Positions 19,177-28,799 of a stretch of 64,000 nucleotides of DNA are shown piece after piece (position 1 is the stretch's first letter; each line of letters opens with the position of its first letter). Source of the stretch: Planctomycetaceae bacterium. GTDB lineage: Bacteria > Planctomycetota > Planctomycetia > Planctomycetales > Planctomycetaceae. Below the pieces are notes generated by a model. That model worked only from the letters and a program-made list of their open reading frames with translations, did not search any database and was not told the origin of the DNA. The position numbers were made by a program, and so were the translations under genes. The stretch lies in assembly GCA_041398825.1 (NCBI GenBank), contig JAWKTX010000009.1, positions 124,001-188,000 on the forward strand, read 5' to 3'.

Positions 19177-19204
19177 AGCCCGGCCCAATACGGTCGGGCT
19201 TTTT
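19177..19204 (+). terminator. rho-independent terminator of the sigma factor gene
   Basis: A 9-bp stem AGCCCGGCC / GGTCGGGCT (one G-U pair) with a 6-nt loop, followed by TTTTT, about 50 nt beyond the sigma gene stop. Confidence 0.9.
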
Positions 19205-19284
19205 CACGCGCCGGATGGCGTACCATCGTTGCCTGTCGGTCACGTTATCTGCCGGTAATCAGAGTTGCGAAGTCGAGATCACTC

Positions 19285-20055
19285 ATGAAAGACGAAACTC
19301 CGAATGGACCAGTAGAAGAATCTGTTCCAGGTGAACAGCCTTCTGTTGCCATTGTGACCGGAGCCGCTCGCCGCGTGGGGCGGGAAATTGCACTGGCCAT
19401 GGCCAACCGCGGTCTCGGAGTGGTGGTTCACCATGGCACTTCGAAGGTTGAAGCGGATTCTCTGGTCAATCGCATCAAGAATGATGGTGGACAGGCAATC
19501 GCCGTCGCCGCCGATCTGCGTGAGCCACGAAAGGCGGCCATCGCCGTGATGGAAGCCGCGGACAAACTTGGACCTGCGTCGGTACTCATCAACAGTGCCG
19601 CCGTCTTTCAGGATCGTGCACTGCCATGGCTTGATGTGTATCACTGTAACCTTCACGTGAACGTCAACATGCTCGCCCCGGTGTTTCTGATCCAGCAGTT
19701 CATGAAGCATCTGGGTGAAGGCGAAACCGGCCACATCATCAACATTCTGGACTGGAGAGCATTGAGGCCGGAGCAGAGTCACCTGATCTATACTGCCACC
19801 AAAGCTGCCATGGTGAGTATTACAAAATCTCTGGCGCTTCAGCTGGCACCGCGTGTATATGTGAATGCGATCGCTCCCGGTGCCATTCTTCCGCCAGAGG
19901 ATCGCACGAATTGGCACCAACAGCGCGCGATCGGCTCAATTCCACTCCGGAAGACCGGTTCTCCGGGCGACCTTTGTGCCGCAATCAACTTCCTGCTGGA
20001 TTCGCAATTCATTACCGGCGAAATCCTTCACGTGTCTGGCGGCGAAGAACTCTGA
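19285..20055 (+). CDS. short-chain dehydrogenase/reductase, pteridine reductase-like
   Basis: 256 residues. The Rossmann NAD(P) motif is 'VTGAARRVGREIALAMANRG'; the TGAARR(V/I)G form is typical of FolM/PTR1-like dihydropteridine or dihydrofolate reductases. Other SDR landmarks are 'DLREPR', 'LINSAAVFQD', the catalytic 'YTATKAAM' (Tyr-x3-Lys), 'VNAIAPGAILPPED', and a C-terminal 'ITGEILHVSGGEEL'. NADPH-dependent reduction of a pterin in the cytoplasm is likely but the substrate is inferred; a generic SDR cannot be excluded. Monocistronic by position. Confidence 0.88.
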   Translation: MKDETPNGPVEESVPGEQPSVAIVTGAARRVGREIALAMANRGLGVVVHHGTSKVEADSLVNRIKNDGGQAIAVAADLREPRKAAIAVMEAADKLGPASVLINSAAVFQDRALPWLDVYHCNLHVNVNMLAPVFLIQQFMKHLGEGETGHIINILDWRALRPEQSHLIYTATKAAMVSITKSLALQLAPRVYVNAIAPGAILPPEDRTNWHQQRAIGSIPLRKTGSPGDLCAAINFLLDSQFITGEILHVSGGEEL

Positions 20056-20358
20056 TAATTCCGCCGGATCGAACAGCCTGTTCACCGCAAACCGGCAATG
20101 AGATGAGAATGCCGACGACGGACAGCCATAACGGCGACATGATTGATCTGTGGGCTCAGCCACCAAATCTCCGTAAACCCATTTGGATGTCAGCAGCGAT
20201 GGACGGGCCTCTTTGCCCTCCTCACCAGGCATTGAAGCGTGTGCAGTGTTGCAATTCACGATGATCTGGTCACCATTCGAAGTCTCATGCGCTGAGTCCG
20301 TCGCTTTCGTTGACGACTCTGATGGCTGTTTGATCGTTTCCTGAATCGAGAACCAACA
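20056..20358. other. intergenic region, nothing recognised
   Basis: 303 bp between the SDR gene and the NHL-repeat gene. I see no coding frame with family features, no U-tailed hairpin and no clear promoter. Confidence 0.4.
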
Positions 20359-21360
20359 ATGAAATCTCTTGCGATAGCAGGCGTCGTCCTCCTGAATGTG
20401 GCCACAGCTCTTCACGCTGCGGAACCGGCTGCGGCGGTCCGTATGGGGGCGGGTGACATGACTTTCGACACAGTCCCGGGATGGGGGCTTGATGAAAATG
20501 GAAAGTCTCAGATCGGCCCAACTCACGGTAGTGTCGTTATCGACAAAGCGAGCAACATCTACACCAGTTCACAACTGGGAGTCTTCGTATTTTCACCGGA
20601 TGGGCAGTTAGTTCGGCGGTTCGTGGGGAACGAGTATTCCAATATCCACGACATGGAAATTCGAGCCGAGGAAGACGGGGAATTCATCTACGGAGCCCGT
20701 AACGCAAACGCTGAAGGGATCAAGTTCAGTGCAGAAACCGGCGACATTGTTCTGAAACTACCGTTTCCCGAAGAATCTGGTTTGAATCTTAAAAAATTCA
20801 ATCCGACTGCAATCACGGTTGCACCGAATGGTGACATTTTTCTTTCGGACGGTTACGCAAGTAACCATGTGTTCAAGTTTGATAAGTCAGGAAAATACCT
20901 GATGCACTTCGGTGAAAAAGGTAATGATCTGAAGCAGTTTAATACGGCACACGGCATGACACTGGACACACGTTATGAACCAGCACGGCTCCTGATATGC
21001 GACCGAAATCATCAGCCAAAAGGTCGATTGCTCCACTATGATCTTGACGGCAACTATATCGAAGAGGTGATCACCGGTCTTGGAATGCCGACTTCTGTGG
21101 CAATTCAGGGCGAATTTGTTTCAGTCCCCGACCTGCATGGACGTGTTGTAATCCTGAATGGCAGGAACACCATCATTGCCGTACTTGGCCACAATCCCGA
21201 TGCAAAGCTGGGGGGAAGTTTTAACGTACCACAGGACCAGTGGATTGAAGGAATCTTCAGTGGAACTCATGGTTCGTTCTGGGACAAAGATGGCAATTTG
21301 TACGTTCAGGACTGGAACGTGTCGGGCCGAATTATGAAGCTGGTTCGGGTGCATCGTTAA
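20359..21360 (+). CDS. secreted NHL-repeat beta-propeller protein
   Basis: 333 residues with signal peptide (about 1-21, ending LHAAEP). Six-bladed propeller repeats of NHL type can be followed: 'GSVVIDKASNIYTSSQLGV', 'GQLVRRFVGNEYSNIHDMEI', 'PTAITVAPNGDIFLSDGYAS', 'FDKSGKYLMHFGEKGNDLKQ', 'HGMTLDTRYEPARLLICDRN' and 'GSFWDKDGNLYVQDWN'. The fold is shared with peptidyl-alpha-hydroxyglycine lyases and SMP-30-like enzymes; 'HGMTLDTR..LLICDRNHQ' resembles the lyase-like class, but catalytic ligands cannot be assigned with certainty. Exported; function unknown. Confidence 0.82.
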   Translation: MKSLAIAGVVLLNVATALHAAEPAAAVRMGAGDMTFDTVPGWGLDENGKSQIGPTHGSVVIDKASNIYTSSQLGVFVFSPDGQLVRRFVGNEYSNIHDMEIRAEEDGEFIYGARNANAEGIKFSAETGDIVLKLPFPEESGLNLKKFNPTAITVAPNGDIFLSDGYASNHVFKFDKSGKYLMHFGEKGNDLKQFNTAHGMTLDTRYEPARLLICDRNHQPKGRLLHYDLDGNYIEEVITGLGMPTSVAIQGEFVSVPDLHGRVVILNGRNTIIAVLGHNPDAKLGGSFNVPQDQWIEGIFSGTHGSFWDKDGNLYVQDWNVSGRIMKLVRVHR

Positions 21361-21424
21361 GCACGGGCTCAGTGAACGTTCTCAGTCAGACCTTTATCGC
21401 ATGGATCACGGGTGCAGGATGGCA

Positions 21425-22234
21425 ATGGATAGTCCAGAACAACATCGCATCAGGCCAGGACAGAAAGTCGACCTGAAAAAAACAGAGACGGACGGCAAAG
21501 ATGTTTGCGATGATCGTGAAACATGCGAGCAGGAGTTTGAGGTTTTGCGTGAGGAGTTTGTGGAGTTGCAGGAGCGACTCTACGCTGAATCCAGACAAAA
21601 ACTGCTGATTGTTTTTCAGGCTATGGATGCAGGAGGCAAGGACGGCACCATCCGCGCGGTAACGCGCGGGGTGAATCCGCAGGGTGTCGTGGTGACTTCG
21701 TTTAAGAAACCGACCGACGAAGAATTGTCACGCGATTTTCTGTGGCGGGTTCACAAGGCAGTTCCGTCCAGGGGACATATCGGGATCTTCAATCGGTCTC
21801 ACTACGAAGATGTTCTCGTCGTTCGGGTTCATGATATTGTGCCCGAATCCGTATGGGAACCGCGGTATGAGATCATCAATCAGTTCGAAAAACACCTGAA
21901 TGACACCGGGACGAGAGTCATCAAGTTCTTCCTGCACATTGCAAAGAAGGAACAGAAGCAGCGATTTCAGGAGCGGCTGGACGATCCTGGAAAAAACTGG
22001 AAATTCGACCGCGAAGATCTGGCTAAGCGGGCACACTGGGATGACTACCGGAAAGCATTCGAAGACATGCTTGAAAAATGCTCAACGGAGAAATCTCCGT
22101 GGTATGTTATTCCCGCCGATCAGAACTGGTATAGAAACTGGGCGGTGACAAAGATCATTGTCGACACGCTGCGAGACATGAATCCGCAATATCCGATCGC
22201 TGAAGACTTAAGTGATGTCCGAATCGACGACTAG
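21425..22234 (+). CDS. PPK2-family polyphosphate:nucleotide phosphotransferase
   Basis: About 269 residues from the ATG at 21425, preferred because CAGGA lies 6 nt upstream; a longer start exists at 21401. The family uses polyphosphate to phosphorylate nucleoside mono- or diphosphates in the cytoplasm. Walker A is in 'VFQAMDAGGKDGTIRAV' and the lid/Walker B motif in 'IGIFNRSHYEDVLVVRVH'. The N-terminal 'RIRPGQKVDLKK' matches the PPK2_rel_1 type subfamily. 'WYVIPADQNWYRNWAV' is the usual C-terminal motif. Its end overlaps the next membrane-protein gene by about 20 nt. Whether it acts on AMP, ADP or GDP cannot be decided here. Confidence 0.92.
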   Translation: MDSPEQHRIRPGQKVDLKKTETDGKDVCDDRETCEQEFEVLREEFVELQERLYAESRQKLLIVFQAMDAGGKDGTIRAVTRGVNPQGVVVTSFKKPTDEELSRDFLWRVHKAVPSRGHIGIFNRSHYEDVLVVRVHDIVPESVWEPRYEIINQFEKHLNDTGTRVIKFFLHIAKKEQKQRFQERLDDPGKNWKFDREDLAKRAHWDDYRKAFEDMLEKCSTEKSPWYVIPADQNWYRNWAVTKIIVDTLRDMNPQYPIAEDLSDVRIDD

Positions 22235-23984
22235 ACCGGGTTGGCTGAGAGTGCTCGGCGGACATCAGGTTTTTTTGGTCTGGCTGTTGTTCGTTTTCTG
22301 TTCACTGGCCCAGTCATTTATCCCCGGCGTCAATGAACCTCACTATCTTTGCAAGGCAAGATCCTTCGCCGATCCTTCATGGTGCGAACGCGATTTCTTT
22401 CTGGCATCCCACAACAGTCACTTTTGTTTCTACGTGATCGTTGGGCCTCTGACCAAAGTGATGCCGTTCTGGCTGGTGGCCTTGTTCGGCCGTTTCGTCT
22501 CTCTTGCATTGGTTGCATGGGGATGGTGCAGACTGGCTCAAACACTTCGCCTGCGAGCTGCGTTCGTGTTTGGATCCAGCGCTCTTTATGCGGTTGTTGC
22601 GAGCCTGGGCAGTTTTTCCGGTGAATGGATACTCGGCGGATTTGAATCCAAAGTCCCGGCATGGGGACTATTTCTTCTGGCAGCAGCGCGATGGATGACG
22701 TGCCTTCAGAAAGGCAGTTACCGGGATGCAGTCTTTGCCGGAATCTATGCAGGGCTGGCGACGGCTTTACATCCGGTGGTCGGGATTTGGGGAGTCACGG
22801 CATTCGGAATGGTGCAGTTCACAGGTTGCTTTCTGCCTGTCCGCGGCCTGAACGACTCCACACAGGACGTCGAAAAATGCGTGCCGACAGAATCTCGACC
22901 GTGGCTTGTCCTCCCAGCCAGCGTGCCGCAGACAGCATTTTCAAGCCGTGTATCTGCATTCGCGGCGGATTCGACTCTAATGCTGCTCCCATACTCCGTC
23001 ATCAGCCTGGCCGGAGTTGTACCGGCTCTGAGGCTGTTGATAGAGACCAACGTCGATCCTGACGACAAAGCAATTGCGGAGTTCATTCAGGTTTTCTGGC
23101 GACTGAGCCACCATATGGACCCCAGCGCATTTTCTGTTTCACAATGGGCCTTTGCAGCTCTGGTCTGTAGTGCATTGGTGTATCTGCGATGGCTGCGGCA
23201 AGTGCAACGTCGTCGCGCAGAAACAACGCCCGCTACAACAACAGTGACGACGAGACCCACCTGCGAAGCCAGCATGCAGATTCTGGAGAGATTATTGGTG
23301 GCTTCGGGAATGATCGCCCTGGCTGGCATCGCCATAGGCTGGCATACCGTTCCCGCGAAAGAACTCGACGGATGGGAATGGCGTGCCGCCCTGCTTAAGT
23401 TTTACCCATTTCGACTCTTCGACGGAATGATGCCAATTCTGGTTGCACTCAGCATCTCGGTTTGGCTGCAAAATCGATTTACGCTGCAATTGAGTTCGGC
23501 GGAAGCAACGGCAAGGTTGCAGCGACTGAACCGACTGAAGGCTGGTCGCGCAATTGCCGGAATCATCTCGATTGCCGTGCTTTTCAATTTACGATCTGTC
23601 GCTCCGGCGGGGTACACCATTCGACAATACCTGGACTGGAGAGACGTCTGTTTCTGGATACGCGAACATACGCCGCCGGAAAGCCTGATCCTCACGCCAC
23701 GGGAATCGTTTGCCTTTAAGTGGCTCGCGCAACGGGCAGAGTTTGTCACCTACAAAGACTGCCCTCAGGATGCGTCAGGGATTCTGGAATGGAATCGTCG
23801 ACTTTGGTATCTGAATGGGTGGACATACCGAAGTTCGCTCGATGGACTTTACGATCATCAGGACATGCAGTCCCTGCGATCTCAGACCGATTGTGATTAT
23901 GTCGTCACGCGGACCTTTGGGCCGTTCGAACAGCAGCCTGTATTCGCTGCCGGCGAATGGGGTGTTTACGAAGTTCCTCGATAG
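22215..23984 (+). CDS. polytopic membrane protein of unknown function
   Basis: About 589 residues. Many hydrophobic segments are spread along the chain (about 18-38, 72-110, 117-140, 150-165, 174-200, 255-275, 310-325, 355-375, 400-418, 440-460), ending in a soluble C-terminal domain (about 470-589) with 'ILTPRESFAFKWLAQRAEF' and 'DCDYVVTRTFGPF'. The layout resembles membrane glycosyltransferase-type or DUF6798-type proteins of planctomycetes: a 'NEPHYLCKARSF' loop near the first helix followed by 'CERDFFLASHNSHFCF'. No catalytic assignment is possible. The start (ATG 22215) lies inside the end of the PPK2 gene, suggesting co-transcription; a functional link to polyphosphate is not shown. Confidence 0.75.
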   Translation: MSESTTRPGWLRVLGGHQVFLVWLLFVFCSLAQSFIPGVNEPHYLCKARSFADPSWCERDFFLASHNSHFCFYVIVGPLTKVMPFWLVALFGRFVSLALVAWGWCRLAQTLRLRAAFVFGSSALYAVVASLGSFSGEWILGGFESKVPAWGLFLLAAARWMTCLQKGSYRDAVFAGIYAGLATALHPVVGIWGVTAFGMVQFTGCFLPVRGLNDSTQDVEKCVPTESRPWLVLPASVPQTAFSSRVSAFAADSTLMLLPYSVISLAGVVPALRLLIETNVDPDDKAIAEFIQVFWRLSHHMDPSAFSVSQWAFAALVCSALVYLRWLRQVQRRRAETTPATTTVTTRPTCEASMQILERLLVASGMIALAGIAIGWHTVPAKELDGWEWRAALLKFYPFRLFDGMMPILVALSISVWLQNRFTLQLSSAEATARLQRLNRLKAGRAIAGIISIAVLFNLRSVAPAGYTIRQYLDWRDVCFWIREHTPPESLILTPRESFAFKWLAQRAEFVTYKDCPQDASGILEWNRRLWYLNGWTYRSSLDGLYDHQDMQSLRSQTDCDYVVTRTFGPFEQQPVFAAGEWGVYEVPR

Positions 23985-24163
23985 CCAGTGCACCAGCAGT
24001 CTCACACATTCGCTGCGACGAGGCGCGGGCACACGGAACGTCGGGGATTCCACTTGACCATTCGGCGCGAAATTGTCGGATGCAACGGGTAGAAGCTGGC
24101 AGTTCGGATTCTACAATAAACCCAGTCCTGCCGTCCGTCCCCGGGGTTTTGAGGAGCTGATAC

Positions 24164-25297
24164 GTGCGAAATCAAATAGTCACCTCGCTGCGATGTATCG
24201 TTTTTGCCTTCATCATGATTGTGCTGATGTGTCCAGAGGCTTCCGCACAGCCACAGCCGTCTGACGGGCCTTCTTCTGAGGCAGATCACTACGGCGAATA
24301 CTCAGCCATGATCCCTCGCCGTTTGCTTCCGCTGCTGCATGCTCAGGAAGTGCAGGACGAACTAAAGCTGAGTAAATCTCAGGTTTCTGCTCTTGAAGCA
24401 AAGTTGGAGGAACTCGATAAAGTCTGGTTTCCTGCAAGGTTGTTGCCGGACGATCAAATGATCCCGATTGTCGACCGTCTCGAAATTCAGGCCGTAGCAT
24501 GGCTCCGGCAAAACGTCGATTCTGAGCAGATAAAGAGGATCAGCCAACTGGAAATGCAGGCCCAGAGTGTGCGAATGCTGCTTCGGAATGATGTTCGAAA
24601 GAAGCTTGCCATCAAGGATTCTCAGGTGCAGAAACTTGTGAAGCTTGCGCAAGCAACCATCGATGCGCAAGCTGCCCAGCGATCATCCTCCGGGGTGCTG
24701 GCTGAAGATTTGACCAGGAACCTGGAATCGGCAATGAGAGCTGAGCAAAAGGCACTGGAAACCGTCCTCACAAAGGAGCAGAACAATCAACTGTGGATCC
24801 TTTTGGGAGAACCATTCAACACGAGTTCTCTGAAACGCATTTTCCCGATCGCCCCGGAATTTCATTCTGTGTCGGACTGGATTAATTCATCGCCGCAGAC
24901 GCTGAAGAGTCTGCGTGGCAAAGTGGTGTTGGTGCATTTCTACGCGTTCCAGTGCCACAACTGCCACGCAAATTTCGAGATCTACAAACGCTGGCACAAA
25001 GACCTTCAGCAAAAAGGTGTCGTGCTTATCGGAATTCAAACGCCTGAGACAACTGCAGAACGGGATCCAAATTCTGTTGCCAGGGCTGCGAAGGAGAAAG
25101 GCCTGGAGTTTCCAATCATGGTCGACCTGGAGTCGGAGAACTGGAAAGCCTGGGGCAACACCATGTGGCCAACGGTTTATGTGGTCGACAAGCGAGGTTA
25201 CATCCGACACTGGTGGCAGGGCGAACTCAACTGGCAGGGAGCGACCGGCGATAAGACCATCGAACAGGTCGTAGATCTCGCGCTCTCGGAGAAATAG
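24164..25297 (+). CDS. exported thioredoxin-fold (TlpA/redoxin) protein with LTxxQ-like helical domain
   Basis: 377 residues, GTG start with GAGGAG 9 nt upstream. A signal peptide (about 1-28, ending EASAQ) is followed by a helical region (about 50-215) with Spy/CpxP-like segments such as 'DELKLSKSQVSALEAKLEEL'. A thioredoxin-fold domain follows at about 240-375: 'LKSLRGKVVLVHFYAFQCHN', active-site C-H-N-C, and cis-Pro in 'NTMWPTVYVVDKRGYIRHWW'. It is likely a periplasmic thiol-disulfide or peroxide-linked reductase; the partner is unknown. The pairing of an LTxxQ-type sensor-like domain with a redox domain is unusual. Monocistronic. Confidence 0.85.
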   Translation: MRNQIVTSLRCIVFAFIMIVLMCPEASAQPQPSDGPSSEADHYGEYSAMIPRRLLPLLHAQEVQDELKLSKSQVSALEAKLEELDKVWFPARLLPDDQMIPIVDRLEIQAVAWLRQNVDSEQIKRISQLEMQAQSVRMLLRNDVRKKLAIKDSQVQKLVKLAQATIDAQAAQRSSSGVLAEDLTRNLESAMRAEQKALETVLTKEQNNQLWILLGEPFNTSSLKRIFPIAPEFHSVSDWINSSPQTLKSLRGKVVLVHFYAFQCHNCHANFEIYKRWHKDLQQKGVVLIGIQTPETTAERDPNSVARAAKEKGLEFPIMVDLESENWKAWGNTMWPTVYVVDKRGYIRHWWQGELNWQGATGDKTIEQVVDLALSEK

Positions 25298-25403
25298 GTT
25301 GGAAACTCGGCCAACAATGAATTGAGAAACTACCCGGGCTGGAACGAGCAGAGCCATTCGAAGTTCATTTCTTCAGCTCAGGTCGTATCCGTCGTCCGCT
25401 TCT

Positions 25404-25958
25404 TTACTGACATGGTAATGCATCGATCCATGCAATGAGTTCTTCGACGCTGGTCGTCACGGTGAGAAGTTCGAGACATTGCGTCGAAAGAAATCCATCA
25501 TGAATCATACGGTTCAGCTGTGTTAGTAGTCCGTCATAGACGCCGTTGAGATTGATGAGGGCGACCGGACGTTGATGAAGTTCCAATTGAGCCCAGGTGA
25601 CCGTTTCGAATAATTCTTCCAGGGTGCCGTAACCACCGGGCAAAGTAATGTAGGCATCGGCCAACTGATGCATGATGGCCTTGCGTTCGTGCATATCCCG
25701 AGTGACTCGCATATCCGCAACGCGCGCATGCATCAATTCGACGCGTGCCAGATGTTCAGGGATCACTCCGATGATCTGCCCATGGTTCTCCAGCACACTG
25801 TCGGCGATAGCTCCCATGATGCCCGTGCTTCCGCCGCCGTAAACAAGAGTATGCTGTTGTTCTGCAAGATGACGTCCGACAGCATGCGCGGCCAGAGCGT
25901 AATCGGGAATCGCGCCTGAACGAGAACCACAAAATACGCAAATTCTTGCCAAAGTCAT
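25404..25958 (-). CDS. LOG-family (TIGR00730) nucleotide phosphoribohydrolase
   Basis: 184 residues, usual length. A Rossmann-like fold with 'CVFCGSRSGAIPDY', 'LVYGGGSTGIMGAIADSVLE' and the family motif PGGYGTLEE at about 119-127. LOG proteins hydrolyse nucleoside 5'-monophosphates (cytokinin riboside monophosphates or AMP) to base and ribose 5-phosphate. Plain bacterial LOG proteins probably act on ordinary nucleotides; the substrate here is not known. It lies 51 nt downstream of glcF on the same strand, so may be the last gene of that unit. Confidence 0.92.
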   Translation of the reverse strand: MTLARICVFCGSRSGAIPDYALAAHAVGRHLAEQQHTLVYGGGSTGIMGAIADSVLENHGQIIGVIPEHLARVELMHARVADMRVTRDMHERKAIMHQLADAYITLPGGYGTLEELFETVTWAQLELHQRPVALINLNGVYDGLLTQLNRMIHDGFLSTQCLELLTVTTSVEELIAWIDALPCQ

Positions 25959-26009
25959 CCGTCTCCTGATGTTGTGATCGGGTGAATCGCAGCGGCGTTG
26001 TAGCGACCG

Positions 26010-27353
26010 TCAATGAGCTGCCGACAAAGGGAGGGATCGATAGCTCAAGTCGAGCAACTCAATGGGGTGCAGCACCGGGACTTCTTTACCGGCCTGTCGC
26101 AGTTTTGCCTGTAACTGCAGTGAGCAGCCAGCGTTGGCAGAAGCAATGACATCGGGCTGCACTTCCAGCAGATGCTCTACCTTACGTCGACCAAGCCGAT
26201 CGGCCATTTCCGGCTGCGTCAGGTTGTAGGTTCCTGCAGCGCCACAACAGAGTTCGGCTTCTGCGATTGACCTCAGTCGAATCCCCGGAATCATTCGCAG
26301 CAGGTCCGCAGGCTGTTTGACGATACGCTGAGCATGCTGCAGATGGCAGGCGTCCTGCATTGCAACTACCGCATCAATCTCACCAGCCGGATGGACAGGG
26401 CCAAGCTCCATCAGGAATTCGCTGATATCCTTTACTTTTGAACAGAATTCGGACGATTCCGGATGCTCACCAGCATGCCCGGACATCTCCTGAGCAATGT
26501 GATCGTAGTCCTTCAACATTGCACCACAGCCAGCCACATTAACAATGATGGCATCAATCATGGAAAGCTTGAACGAGGCTCGGTTCTGAGTCATCCGCTC
26601 AAGGGCGGGCTCTGCGGCCCCGCTGTGATAATGAATCGCACCGCAGCAGGTTTGCTGTTCCGGTATAAAAACATCGCATCCATTGTGCTGCAGTACTCTC
26701 GCAGTTGCCCAGTGCACGTGCCTGAACATGGCATCCGCAACACAACCAAGAAACAATGCCACATCCGCCCTCTTCCTGCCAATCGCCGGCAGGAATGTTG
26801 GTAATTCCGGCAAAGGAGTCTTAAGAACCGGCAGTTGTTCCTGCATCGTTCGAAGACGTTCCGGCAACAGACGGGTCAGACCTGTCGCCCTCGCGAATCG
26901 ATCGACACCCAGTTTCTGCATCCAGCGAGCCGGAGCGAGTGCTCTGGCGGTCTTTTTTCGATCGGGAAAAATTCCATGCAGAATGTAGCGATGAAACCAG
27001 TCACCGGTGGATGCCGTGCCCTGGCTTTCTTCCTTCTGAAGCGTTTCAACTCGGAATGGTTCGATCAAACGTCCGTACTGAACCCCCGATGGACATGCCG
27101 TTTCGCAACTGCGGCAATCGAGACAAAGGTCGAGATGATGTTGTACCTTTTCGGTTAGTGGAAGCCGTCCATCGACAACTGACCGCATCAGATAGATTCG
27201 ACCTCGTGGACTGTTATTCTCATCTCCCGTTTCAACGTACGTGGGACACGCGGACGTACACAAACCACAATGCACGCAATCCAGAAAACGTTCATAGGGT
27301 ATAGACTGGCCGATGACAGGCAGCGGGGAATCTGTTCGGGACGTGGCTGTCAT
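26010..27353 (-). CDS. glcF: glycolate oxidase iron-sulfur subunit GlcF
   Basis: 447 residues. Two [4Fe-4S] clusters lie near the N-terminus: CVHCGLCTSACP (about 21-32) and CLDCRSCETACP (about 72-83). Two CCG cysteine-rich domains follow ('QQTCCGAIHYHSG' and 'AELCCGAAGTYNLTQPEMAD'). This is the electron-transfer subunit that takes electrons from the flavin subunits oxidising glycolate or D-lactate and passes them to the membrane pool. It overlaps glcE by 4 nt on the same strand. GlcD is not in the window. Confidence 0.93.
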   Translation of the reverse strand: MTATSRTDSPLPVIGQSIPYERFLDCVHCGLCTSACPTYVETGDENNSPRGRIYLMRSVVDGRLPLTEKVQHHLDLCLDCRSCETACPSGVQYGRLIEPFRVETLQKEESQGTASTGDWFHRYILHGIFPDRKKTARALAPARWMQKLGVDRFARATGLTRLLPERLRTMQEQLPVLKTPLPELPTFLPAIGRKRADVALFLGCVADAMFRHVHWATARVLQHNGCDVFIPEQQTCCGAIHYHSGAAEPALERMTQNRASFKLSMIDAIIVNVAGCGAMLKDYDHIAQEMSGHAGEHPESSEFCSKVKDISEFLMELGPVHPAGEIDAVVAMQDACHLQHAQRIVKQPADLLRMIPGIRLRSIAEAELCCGAAGTYNLTQPEMADRLGRRKVEHLLEVQPDVIASANAGCSLQLQAKLRQAGKEVPVLHPIELLDLSYRSLPLSAAH

Positions 27354-28777
27354 GAAGCACTTTCTGCTGCTGGCTGGACAAAAAGACCATGTGGATCGAA
27401 CGTCTTTCGCAGTAATTCGGACACCCGCTTTGATTGCGCGCCTTTGACGCTCCGCGGTGAATTCGCGGCTTTCAGAGCTGTGACAGAACCAATTTCATCC
27501 TCAACAACAGCAGACAACGCTGCAACGATGTCCGGTTCCGGGAGTCCGGGATCCGTGTGCTCAATAGTGGACCAGGACTGTGCCACCGCGTTTTCCGGCG
27601 ACTCAAAATTGGCAACGTCAGCATCCTGGGACTGATGCGCGGTTAGTCTGTCTCGTCGGAAGTACAAGACACCGTTCCCGGCCCGTCCGAACACCATACA
27701 GGCGTGATTCTCAAGCATGCTGATCGACGAGACGACACGAGATGGAAGCGTCGTAAGTTTGAATTGCCATTCTGTATTCGGTGTCGGCTGTTGAAGTGAC
27801 ATGGAAGTCTGACAATACGCCCCTGCGATCTGAGACCGACCGGAATACGGTGGCTCGATCCATTTCCACGAAGCATCATCGTGCAATTCATCGCAGAGAG
27901 ATTCAATCTGAAACTCACAGACCGGAATGGAGCCTTCGACACAGCAGACGATAAAGAAGTTGCAGTCGACGGCGTCCGTTGGCAATTTTCCATCGAAGAG
28001 GCTGCGTCTCAGTAATGCAGTGGACGCACGGCGATTCATAACATCCAGAATGACGGGAGTGGCGGCTGACAGGTTCAAACGATTCAGGCTCGATTCCACA
28101 TCGGTCAGACGATTGAATCCAAAGACCAGAATGCGTGAATGTTCAGGAAGTGGTTTGAGCTTGAAGGTCACGTGTGTCAGGATTCCAAGCTGACCACGAG
28201 AGCCCGTCATCAATCGGCAAAAATCATACCCCGCAACGTTCTTGACAACACGTCCACCGGCTTGAAACGTCCGTCCCTGTCCATCGACGGCTTCGATGCC
28301 GATGACATAATCCCGCAGGGTGCCATAGCCGAAACGACTTGGGCCGGAGGTGTCAGACGAAACCAGAGAGCCAATTGTCTGCTCGCTTGATGCAAACTCA
28401 ACAGGCAGCTGCTGATTTTCTGTTGAAAGGATCTGCTGCAGCTGACCGGCCGTCATACCTGCCTCGACGGTAATCGTCATGTCCCGGGCCGGATAATCGA
28501 TCACCTTATTCATACTGTCGAGACATAAAACGCCGCTGGTGCCAACACTTCCCGGATCCTGCCGTCCGCCGGTGCTGTCGCAATCCCGAGCCTCAGAAGC
28601 ATTACCGAGAACGATAATTCGTTGACGGTTTGCTATTGCAGACTGCACGATCTTCACGACGTCACGGGTGGAACTGGCGTGCCATCGCGCGGAAGGTACG
28701 CCTGCTGGTTGCGCAGGCGTCAAGTGCTGAGAATCCAGCGAATTGCCGGCTTGACTATTGTTGTTACTCGTTGGCAT
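27350..28777 (-). CDS. glcE: glycolate oxidase FAD-binding subunit GlcE
   Basis: 475 residues. The PCMH-type FAD-binding domain shows 'RQRIIVLGNASEARD', 'MTITVEAGMTAGQLQQILST', 'TIGSLVSSDTSGPSRFGYG', and the GlcE/GlcD hallmark 'GGRVVKNVAGYDFCRLMTGS'. The C-terminus ends 'LLRKTFDPHGLFVQ'. The order GlcE-GlcF and the full-length but divergent middle part favour GlcE over GlcD. It oxidises glycolate or a similar 2-hydroxy acid together with GlcF; in the three-subunit enzyme GlcD supplies a second flavin, which is missing from the locus. Translationally coupled to glcF. Confidence 0.88.
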   Translation of the reverse strand: MPTSNNNSQAGNSLDSQHLTPAQPAGVPSARWHASSTRDVVKIVQSAIANRQRIIVLGNASEARDCDSTGGRQDPGSVGTSGVLCLDSMNKVIDYPARDMTITVEAGMTAGQLQQILSTENQQLPVEFASSEQTIGSLVSSDTSGPSRFGYGTLRDYVIGIEAVDGQGRTFQAGGRVVKNVAGYDFCRLMTGSRGQLGILTHVTFKLKPLPEHSRILVFGFNRLTDVESSLNRLNLSAATPVILDVMNRRASTALLRRSLFDGKLPTDAVDCNFFIVCCVEGSIPVCEFQIESLCDELHDDASWKWIEPPYSGRSQIAGAYCQTSMSLQQPTPNTEWQFKLTTLPSRVVSSISMLENHACMVFGRAGNGVLYFRRDRLTAHQSQDADVANFESPENAVAQSWSTIEHTDPGLPEPDIVAALSAVVEDEIGSVTALKAANSPRSVKGAQSKRVSELLRKTFDPHGLFVQPAAESAS

Positions 28778-28799
28778 GCGTGCGTTGGATCATGTTCGT

